Part shown: in pieces, positions 6,611 through 12,228 of the stretch | Position numbering within the stretch: position 1 is the first letter of the stretch | Layout of the letters: each line of letters opens with the position of its first letter | Assembly: GCA_934572335.1 (NCBI GenBank) | Contig: CAKTKU010000032.1 | Coordinates: 1 to 14,990 of the forward strand | Reading direction: 5' to 3' | Length of the DNA: 14,990 nt | DNA from: an uncultured Oscillospiraceae bacterium | GTDB taxonomy: Bacteria; Bacillota; Clostridia; Oscillospirales; Oscillospiraceae | Program-made: the position numbers and the translations under genes | The notes under the pieces: model-generated | The model's database searches: none | What the model was told of the DNA's origin: nothing | The model's input: the letters and a program-made list of their open reading frames with translations, nothing else

Positions 6611-8197
6611 TTACAGCGCGACAGCCAGCACCAGCAGCACACTCACGGCGAGCAGCGCGATGCGCCAGACCAGACCGAAGCCGTAGCCGAAGCACTTTTT
6701 CACCTTCCCGTCGACCTCGTAGCTCAAAAGCTCAACATAAGGGACGGGGGCGCGGCGGTACCAGCCGCGCACAGTGACGGTTTTGCTGAAATATTCCGGC
6801 AGCCGGAACAGCGCGAAGAGCTTGTTGATGACGGAGAGCGGCTGATTGTAGTTGAGCATGACGATGCCGGTCGTATCGCGGATGACGAAGTTTTCGTCAA
6901 AGATGCAGCCGGGGTTGCCGCGCCCGATGATCGTGCCGCGCAGGGTGCAGGGTATGCTCCTCACGCCGGATACCTTTACCTCGCCCAGCAGCCCCGCAAC
7001 GGTGTCAGCGGGGTAGTCGTGCGCCGGGTGCGTGTAGCAGAATTTCACGAGCGACAGCGCCGCCGCGACGGCGGGCGTCAGCACATATATAAGAACGTTA
7101 TCCGCGGCGAACGCCGCGATGAGCATCATGATCACTGCGAGCCACGGCGCAAAGCAGATCAGCAGCTCAAGCGCGAAATCGTCCGCGTAGCTCTCGGGCT
7201 TCGTCTCATCAAAGGTGATGTACGGCGTCTGCCCGTACTCGGCGGACATCGCGCTGATGGCGAGAATGCGGCGGGAGATGAGCGGGTGAGTGGAGCCAAG
7301 CTGATACACGACCGCCCACGGGTTCCACATTTCCCAGCGCATGGCGGCGGCGATACTGCGCTTGGAGACCCTGCCGCCGGCATCGTAGCTTGCCACTGCC
7401 ATGGCGGTGGCGCTCTTCGTGTCGGAAATGCCAAGGGCGTTCGGGGAGGCGACGCTGTCCGACCTGTGGGCGCTCAGCCCGAAGCCTATCTTCACCAGCG
7501 CCTCGGCGAGCGCGGCGGGGTTTCGCGTCTCACGCACCGAGAATTCATCGGCGTAGTACTCCCTCGTGCGCGATAGCCACAGGATTATGTACTGGCACAC
7601 GATGTACAGCACATAGGCGATCACGCCGATAACGGCGAGATAGTCCCCGCTCTTGCTGTCAGAATCGGAGCGGCGCGTTGAACCGTCGCCCATGCAGAAC
7701 TGATACAGCGCGTACAGCACAAGCGGCACGAGCTGCGCCGCGGTCATCAAAAGCATATCGTAGTGCCGCGCGTGCCCAAGCTCATGCGCGACGACCGCCT
7801 TTACCTCGTCCTCGGAGAGCATTTCAAATATGCCGCGCGTGAGCACGACGCGCGCGTCGTTTTTCGTGCGTCCGTAGGTGAAGGCGTTGGGCGCGCCGTC
7901 GTCGATATAGCCTATCCGGGGGTATTTCATGTCCTGCTCGTCGCAGACGCGGCGGATAAAGCTGTCGAGATACGCGGGTACGGTCTGATCAAATTTCGCC
8001 TTGTAAAACCAGCGCATGTTCAGATTCGTCAGCCACGGACCGACAAAAAACTGCACGACGAGTATCGCAATGCTCAGCAGTATGCCGCCCAGCACAGGCA
8101 GCCCAGTGAGCGCGAAGATGAGGATGATCAGCGCGGCGAGCACGCCGTACAGACATGTGACAGTCAGCAGCGAGACCGCGAACAGATTTTTCTTCAT
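6611..8197 (-). CDS. M48-family membrane zinc metalloprotease (HtpX/Ste24-like)
   Basis: The 528-residue protein has two N-terminal membrane helices (about 12-32, 35-57), then a cytosolic segment leading to the zinc motif HELGH (138-142). Two helices follow (about 149-168 and 186-208), then the third zinc ligand E213 in RTREYYAD and the conserved STHPLISRR (302-310). These features define M48 peptidases such as HtpX, which degrade damaged membrane proteins. It is much longer than HtpX (about 290 residues). The extension has two more helices (about 345-362, 365-385), a beta-rich region (about 405-495) and a final helix (about 506-528). The beta-rich region looks like a small OB-type fold, by inference only. 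The ATG has AAAGGGG 8 bases upstream and a good promoter at 8236-8264. Membrane quality control is the likely role; the substrate is unknown. Confidence 0.9.
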   Translation of the reverse strand: MKKNLFAVSLLTVTCLYGVLAALIILIFALTGLPVLGGILLSIAILVVQFFVGPWLTNLNMRWFYKAKFDQTVPAYLDSFIRRVCDEQDMKYPRIGYIDDGAPNAFTYGRTKNDARVVLTRGIFEMLSEDEVKAVVAHELGHARHYDMLLMTAAQLVPLVLYALYQFCMGDGSTRRSDSDSKSGDYLAVIGVIAYVLYIVCQYIILWLSRTREYYADEFSVRETRNPAALAEALVKIGFGLSAHRSDSVASPNALGISDTKSATAMAVASYDAGGRVSKRSIAAAMRWEMWNPWAVVYQLGSTHPLISRRILAISAMSAEYGQTPYITFDETKPESYADDFALELLICFAPWLAVIMMLIAAFAADNVLIYVLTPAVAAALSLVKFCYTHPAHDYPADTVAGLLGEVKVSGVRSIPCTLRGTIIGRGNPGCIFDENFVIRDTTGIVMLNYNQPLSVINKLFALFRLPEYFSKTVTVRGWYRRAPVPYVELLSYEVDGKVKKCFGYGFGLVWRIALLAVSVLLVLAVAL

Positions 8198-8235
8198 GAC
8201 AGTTACCCCTTTTTACGAGTACATATGATGAGTAT

Positions 8236-8264
8236 ATTTTACCATACTAAGGATATATACGCAA
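8236..8264 (-). promoter_or_regulatory. Sigma-A-type promoter of the M48 protease gene
   Basis: On the minus strand TTGCGT (8259-8264), 17 bases, then TAAAAT (8236-8241), preceded by TGG as an extended -10. The -35 begins inside the foot of the hairpin at 8263-8293. Confidence 0.7.
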
Positions 8265-8293
8265 GGCGCACCGCGGAATCCGCGATGCGCCTT
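8263..8293 (-). terminator. Hairpin ending the lipoprotein gene
   Basis: Arms AAGGCGCATCGCGG and CCGCGGTGCGCCTT (minus strand) form a 14-bp stem with one G-T pair and a 3-base loop, starting 6 bases after the lipoprotein stop codon. No uridine run follows on the minus strand (GCGTATAT), so it may be a weak terminator or a 3'-end stabiliser. The stem foot overlaps the -35 box of the next gene. Confidence 0.6.
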
Positions 8294-8299
8294 GAAAAT

Positions 8300-9457
8300 T
8301 CAAAAATTCGTGAACGGCGTGTAGCCGGGGGAGACGAAGCTCGCCTCATAGCTGTCGCACTGCGCCCAGAAGTCCGCGGACGGGATGCTCTGCCACGTGG
8401 AGGGGTCGGAGTCGCTGCTGCCGCCCGCGGCGGAGAAGAACGGGGAGTCCGTGTTCACCGCGGCGGAGCAGATGAGGGAGTAGTACGCGCTGAGCACGCC
8501 GTTGGAAGCGAGCGTCGAGAACACATACGACCAATCGCCCGCGCCGCCGGAGGAGTTGTTGGCGACGGTCCCGTCCGGGCACACGGCGTAGAAATTGCGT
8601 TCCCACCCCTGCGCGACGGTGACGACCTCGCCGCTGACGATGGTGTAGATATCGAAGATCTCATACGCGGGGTAGTCCGCGCTGCACGGACCGATCAGAA
8701 GCTCATCCGTGCCGTCGGAGTTGATGTCATAGTAGCAGTAGCCCAGCGCACCAAGATCGCCGGAGGCGTAGAAGCCGGGGATGTTCAGGTTCATCTGCGC
8801 GGGCAGCGTGGTCACGTCGCGCCGCTCGGCGATCGCGGTGTAATAGGCTTGAAGAACACTGTTATAAAGCGAGATGTCCGCCACGGGCTGCTCCGGCGCG
8901 ACATAGCCCTCGGGCGGGCGCTGGCCGAGCGCGCGCAGCAGCGTCTCCACCACCTCATTCGGCGCACTGTCCCACGGGTAGCCGCAGTCGGTCACACCGG
9001 CGGAGGTAAGAAGCTCCTCCTGTCCCGGCATCTGAAGCTGCTGGTAGGCATTGTCGAGCGCCTGAATCTGCATGAGGAAGAGCGACTTTTCGTCCTCGCT
9101 CATCGGCTGCATGAAGCCCTCCGCCGTGCCGGTTATGTCTTCCTTGGGCATATCCGCGCCGTCAGTCGTCGCCCAGTCCATCAGCCGTGCCGCCTGTGCG
9201 ACGGCCTTCAGGCTCGACCCGGCGGAGCCGGACTGTATCTTCGTCTCAAAATCGCTCAACAGCCCGACGAGCTCTTCGCTCTGCGCGTCGCGGCGGCTCT
9301 GCGCATCGTCTGCGGCGCTGTCCGTCGCGGCGGGGGTCGGCTCCTCCGTCGGCGCGGGGGTTGGCTCTTCCGTCGCCGCCGGGGGCGCTGCCCCTGTGCA
9401 GGCGCACAGCGCGAAGATCATCGTGAGTGAAAGTATTAGTGCGAGTATTTTTTTCAT
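8300..9457 (-). CDS. Putative lipoprotein of unknown function
   Basis: The protein is 385 residues. It begins with a lipoprotein-type signal (MKKILALILSLTMIF) ending in LCAC, so C20 is the probable lipid-modified residue. A Thr/Pro/Glu linker (about 21-46, with repeated EEPTPA) follows, as in many surface lipoproteins of Gram-positive bacteria. Residues 52-155 look helical. From about 196 a second domain begins, containing DINSDGTDELLIG (244-256). This Asp-rich loop is of the kind seen in FG-GAP or calcium-binding repeat domains of extracellular proteins. No catalytic motif is recognised. The ATG has AAAGGAG about 11 bases upstream. No convincing promoter was found in the 72-base gap, so it may be co-transcribed with the CatA-like gene. 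The role is unknown; cell-surface location is the only firm inference. Confidence 0.8.
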   Translation of the reverse strand: MKKILALILSLTMIFALCACTGAAPPAATEEPTPAPTEEPTPAATDSAADDAQSRRDAQSEELVGLLSDFETKIQSGSAGSSLKAVAQAARLMDWATTDGADMPKEDITGTAEGFMQPMSEDEKSLFLMQIQALDNAYQQLQMPGQEELLTSAGVTDCGYPWDSAPNEVVETLLRALGQRPPEGYVAPEQPVADISLYNSVLQAYYTAIAERRDVTTLPAQMNLNIPGFYASGDLGALGYCYYDINSDGTDELLIGPCSADYPAYEIFDIYTIVSGEVVTVAQGWERNFYAVCPDGTVANNSSGGAGDWSYVFSTLASNGVLSAYYSLICSAAVNTDSPFFSAAGGSSDSDPSTWQSIPSADFWAQCDSYEASFVSPGYTPFTNF

Positions 9458-9502
9458 TTTGTCCTATCTCCTTTGGTTGGGTATGCATATGACTATGTAC
9501 GC

Positions 9503-9516
9503 GGGAAAATGTTCCC
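9503..9516. other. Short inverted repeat upstream of the lipoprotein gene
   Basis: GGGAA, four bases, TTCCC lies in the gap between the CatA-like stop and the lipoprotein start, about 46 bases before the latter. It could be an operator or a small RNA hairpin. The arms are only 5 bases, so chance is quite possible. Confidence 0.2.
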
Positions 9517-9529
9517 TCGATCTGCGGCA

Positions 9530-10150
9530 TTATTCAAGCGCGTCGATAAGCTCCTCAAGCCTGCGCGCGAACTGCCCGATGTGCACCCCGTCTATCACCC
9601 GGTGGTTGACCTCCAGCGCGAGACCCAGCTCCGTGCGCCCGTCGCGCTCGACATATTTGCCCCATGTCACACGCGGCACACAGTCGTCAAAGTCGAAAAG
9701 GCGCTCGTTCGTGAGGGCGGTGATGTCTACCCACGGCAGACAGGAGATGAAGATGAGCGCGTCGCTCTCGCTCTCTGTGACGATGAAGCGCTGCTGTGCG
9801 TCGCTCGTGCGCCGCGCCTCGCGGCAGAAATCCTCCATGCTACCGCCGGCCGGATACGTCACGATCCTGAAGCACTCACTGCCGGAAACAAGATCGGTGA
9901 AGCTCGGCTCGCGGCGGGGGAGCGTGGTCAGCACGCCGTCGCGTATCGTCAGCAGGAACTCCGGCACGGAGTTCATCGCCTCCGTCACAAGGTACGTCAG
10001 CGCAAGGTAAAACGACAGCTCGTGTGCGTGGGTGTACCGGCGCAGCTTTGTCACGTCCAGCCGGAACGTGACGGAGTAAAACGGCTGGTCGACGCTGCTG
10101 AAAAATTCGTATATCTCGCGGCGCTCCCAATTTTCAATATCAAAGCTCAT
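9530..10150 (-). CDS. CatA-like acyltransferase (chloramphenicol acetyltransferase fold)
   Basis: The protein is 206 residues from the ATG at 10150, which has GGAGGG 6 bases upstream. A longer frame starting at 10189 would cross the hairpin and lacks a ribosome site. The CAT fold is indicated by the start FDIENWERREIYEFF (3-17), by SCLPWVDITALTNE (136-149), matching the family SxPWxxFT segment, and by NHRVIDGVHIG (182-192). The last contains the HxxxDG motif with the expected catalytic H183. CAT enzymes are trimers that transfer acetyl from acetyl-CoA to a hydroxyl. The length is close to that of classical CAT. Many chromosomal Firmicutes members of this family have no proven drug substrate. 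No leader peptide or mobile context is present here, so resistance should not be assumed. Confidence 0.85.
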   Translation of the reverse strand: MSFDIENWERREIYEFFSSVDQPFYSVTFRLDVTKLRRYTHAHELSFYLALTYLVTEAMNSVPEFLLTIRDGVLTTLPRREPSFTDLVSGSECFRIVTYPAGGSMEDFCREARRTSDAQQRFIVTESESDALIFISCLPWVDITALTNERLFDFDDCVPRVTWGKYVERDGRTELGLALEVNHRVIDGVHIGQFARRLEELIDALE

Positions 10151-10172
10151 TGTTATCCCTCCAATATGCGCT

Positions 10173-10205
10173 CCGGCGCGCGGGAACATCCTCCCAGCGC
10201 GCCGG
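10173..10205. other. Long GC-rich hairpin upstream of the CatA-like gene
   Basis: CCGGCGCGC pairs with GCGCGCCGG, and the stem continues inward with GGGA/TCCC after one bulged A, leaving a 6-base loop. It lies between the PAP2 gene stop (10223) and the ribosome site of the CatA-like gene (plus CCCTCC, 10157-10162), ending 10 bases before that site. It lacks a uridine run, so it is not a clear intrinsic terminator. It may reduce read-through or control translation of the downstream gene. Confidence 0.5.
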
Positions 10206-10222
10206 TATGCGGTGCTGCTAAA

Positions 10223-11569
10223 TTATTTCTCGTGTCTGCCCTTGTAGCTTCCGCCCGCGCGGCTCGACGCGCGTGAGGCGGATGAGGCGGAGCTGCGGCG
10301 GCGCACAGGCTCCTCTACCGCGGCGGAGAAGTCATCGTCCGCGAGGAAGTCCAGCCCGAGGCTCGCCCAGTCTATGCCGTCGTCGTCCGCGGCGGGTACG
10401 CTTTCGGGGGCGGGGGCGCTTTTGCGCTCCGGTGCGGCGCTCTCACCCGCGGGTGCGGCGTCCCAGTTGAAGCCGTCGTCCTTCGCGCGGCGCGGCGGCG
10501 CGATCTTCATGTCCGCGTCGTCATCATCGACGGCGGGTGCGGGCTTGGCGGCGCGCTCACGCACGGGGTATTCGCGCACATCGTCGTCCGCGCGGCGGCT
10601 CGCGCCGCGTCCGCCCTTATAGCTCTCCCAGCGGCTGTTCCAGTCCGAGCCCGCTTTGCTGCGCTTGGGCGCGGCAGTACTCTCGTCCTCGTCCCTGTAG
10701 GGCTCCGCGCTCGCCTTGCGCCCGCCGACCTTGCCGATGAGGCCGCTTCCGGCGTTTGCCGCGGCGCTCAGCGCGGCCTTGAAGCCGCCGGCGCCCTTGC
10801 TCTCACTGCGTGCTGCCGCGCGGCGTCCGCCGCGCTCGCCGCCTCTGCCGGAGGACTTGGCGCCGCGTCCGCTGCCCTTACCGGCGCGGTTGATGAACCC
10901 GGCCACGGCTTCCTTGTCGGGCAGACGCACGGGCAGGTCAAAGTCCAGTATCGCCGCACAGGCGGGGAAGTCGTCGTTGTCCTCAAGATAGGTGAATATC
11001 GCCTTGGTGATGAGGTAGGCGATGAACGCCGAGAGCGCGCCAATCAGCATCGCGAACAGCACGTCCGACGGGAAGTGCGCCATCAGGTAGTTGCGGGATA
11101 TGCCCATCAGCAGCACGATGATGACCGTCGGCAGTATCATCTTCTTCCCCTTTGTGAAGCACAGCGAGACCATGCCCGCCGTCACCGCGGTCACGTGACC
11201 GGAGGGGAAAGAGAAGCCGCTCTCCGCCGGGGAGCCGATATAGTCCCAATAGCTCTTGTATATCGCCATATACTCAAACGGGCGGGGTCTGGCGACCATG
11301 TCCTTGAGGATGATGTTCGTGATCAGCGCGCCGCAGCACACCGCCCCGAACATGCACACGCCCATTCTGCGCGTTTTGGAAAAGCACATGAAGCCTATGG
11401 CGAGCAGGAAGAAGATTATGCCCTTTTCGCCCAGGAACGTGATGAGCTTCATCAGCGGCGTGAGTAAGCCGCCCGCCTTGCCCGCGAGGGTGTTCATAAA
11501 GCCGAGAATGGCGCTGTCGTACCCGGAAAATGTGGTGTTCAGCCATTCCGCTATTGCAGTATACTCCAT
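10223..11569 (-). CDS. PAP2-family membrane phosphatase with a long disordered C-terminal tail
   Basis: The protein is 448 residues from the ATG at 11569. A longer in-frame reading (to 11950) lies upstream of the predicted transcription start and is rejected. The N-terminal 200 residues are a six-helix PAP2 domain with all three signatures: K89 followed by R96-P97, PSGH (122-125), and SR at 158-159 with H165 and D169. The family includes undecaprenyl-pyrophosphate and phosphatidylglycerophosphate phosphatases, with the active site on the outer face. Residues 210-448 form a hydrophilic tail rich in Ala, Arg, Gly, Ser and Asp with no predicted fold. It contains two related acidic/aromatic patches, KDDGFNWD (363-370) and DDDGIDWASLGLDFLADDDF (395-414), and a basic end. 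Most PAP2 enzymes stop near residue 200-230, so this doubles the length. Lipid phosphatase activity is likely; the tail may bind partners or the membrane. Confidence 0.85.
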   Translation of the reverse strand: MEYTAIAEWLNTTFSGYDSAILGFMNTLAGKAGGLLTPLMKLITFLGEKGIIFFLLAIGFMCFSKTRRMGVCMFGAVCCGALITNIILKDMVARPRPFEYMAIYKSYWDYIGSPAESGFSFPSGHVTAVTAGMVSLCFTKGKKMILPTVIIVLLMGISRNYLMAHFPSDVLFAMLIGALSAFIAYLITKAIFTYLEDNDDFPACAAILDFDLPVRLPDKEAVAGFINRAGKGSGRGAKSSGRGGERGGRRAAARSESKGAGGFKAALSAAANAGSGLIGKVGGRKASAEPYRDEDESTAAPKRSKAGSDWNSRWESYKGGRGASRRADDDVREYPVRERAAKPAPAVDDDDADMKIAPPRRAKDDGFNWDAAPAGESAAPERKSAPAPESVPAADDDGIDWASLGLDFLADDDFSAAVEEPVRRRSSASSASRASSRAGGSYKGRHEK

Positions 11570-11595
11570 TTGGCATACCTCGTTTTCGTAGTTGT

Positions 11596-11616
11596 GCGCA
11601 TACTTTTCGTATACGC
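11596..11616 (-). other. Hairpin in the 5' leader of the PAP2 gene
   Basis: On the minus strand GCGTATAC, a GAAAA loop, then GTATGCGC forms an 8-bp stem with one T-G pair. It lies at or just after the predicted transcription start (about 11615) and 26 bases before the start codon. A 5'-terminal hairpin can protect mRNA; a regulator-binding site is the alternative. Confidence 0.4.
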
Positions 11617-11621
11617 AAGTC

Positions 11622-11650
11622 ATTATACAGTATATCCCCGCAGGTTTCAA
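11622..11650 (-). promoter_or_regulatory. Sigma-A-type promoter of the PAP2 gene
   Basis: On the minus strand TTGAAA (11645-11650), 17 bases and a perfect TATAAT (11622-11627). The start point would be near 11615, giving a leader of about 46 bases and fixing the PAP2 start at 11569, which has GAGG just upstream. Confidence 0.85.
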
Positions 11651-11671
11651 GATAAAAATTGCAATTTTATC
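11651..11671. promoter_or_regulatory. AT-rich inverted repeat abutting the PAP2 promoter
   Basis: GATAAAA, seven bases, TTTTATC directly touches the -35 box on its upstream side. More A/T tracts follow to about 11690. This is where an UP element or an activator site would be. The arms are AT-rich, so an accidental palindrome is also plausible. Confidence 0.4.
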
Positions 11672-11712
11672 AAAAAAATTTACAAACCGGAAACAGAAAG
11701 CGGGCGCGGCAG

Positions 11713-11747
11713 AAAAAGCCCGTCCGCCGGACGATCCTGCGGACGGG
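11713..11747 (-). terminator. Rho-independent terminator of spoVT (now ending the recombinase fusion)
   Basis: On the minus strand CCCGTCCGC and GCGGACGGG form a 9-bp stem (11719-11747) that can extend inward by GGA/TCC. It is followed directly by CTTTTTC. It lies 29 bases after the stop codon at 11776 and is presumably the native spoVT terminator. Confidence 0.85.
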
Positions 11748-11775
11748 TGAACATGGGCACTGGGCTTGCGCGCTG

Positions 11776-12228
11776 TCAGCTCTCCATCTGCTTGGAGAGG
11801 AAGCACGCGGCGGTCTGGGCGAGCTTGAACTCCACCTCCGTGCCGGGGGCGCTGCCGCGCGGCGTGACGAAGAGGACGCAGCCCATGATGTCGCCCTCGG
11901 TGATGATGGGTGCGGCGACGGAGGCGCAGAATTTCTCGTCGCTCGCGCACACGGGGACGGAGCTCACCCCGGTGTCGAGGCGGTAGGTCGTGCGCTCGTC
12001 CATTATCTGCCCGAGCTGCGGGCTGATGGGCTTGTCGAGCAGCTCGCGCTTTGCGCCGCCCGCGATGGCGATGACGGCGTCGCGGTCACACACGGCGGCG
12101 ATGCCGTCCGTGGATTTTTTGAGGCTGTCGCAGATCTGCGCGGCGAAATCCGACAGCTCGCCTATCGGGGAGTATTTCTTGAAGATAAGCTCGCCGTCCT
12201 TATCTGTGAATATCTCCAGCGGGTCACC
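11776..12228 (-). pseudogene. spoVT: spoVT 3' portion (about codon 31 to stop), separated from its 5' end
   Basis: These 150 codons correspond to the distal part of SpoVT, a forespore AbrB-type transcription factor of about 180 residues. They include the second half of the AbrB swapped-hairpin domain (from GDPLEIF) and the whole GAF domain, ending at the expected stop before a terminator. The first about 30 codons, with the start and the first half of the DNA-binding domain, are absent. The recombinase frame takes their place. The coding sequence is undamaged, so this looks like a separated exon-like half rather than a decayed gene. Excision of the element to the right would be expected to rebuild spoVT. 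Confidence 0.8.

Noticed and set aside
7763..9430. A 555-codon open frame on the plus strand opposite the M48 protease and lipoprotein genes
   Set aside because: It spans the intergenic hairpin and both real genes, and its composition (Arg/Val/Ala/His repeats) is that of a shadow frame.
9530..10189. Chloramphenicol resistance gene
   Set aside because: The fold and catalytic His are clear, but many chromosomal members of the family have no shown drug substrate. Nothing in the context indicates resistance, so only a family-level call is made.
11570..11950. N-terminal extension of the PAP2 protein
   Set aside because: The extension would begin inside the recombinase fusion gene in another frame, cross a terminator and lie upstream of a consensus promoter.
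12228..12228. Frameshift or sequencing error creating the recombinase-SpoVT fusion
   Set aside because: Both halves are in one frame with no stop or indel needed, and the junction falls at a sensible recombination position. A chimeric assembly cannot be fully excluded from sequence alone.
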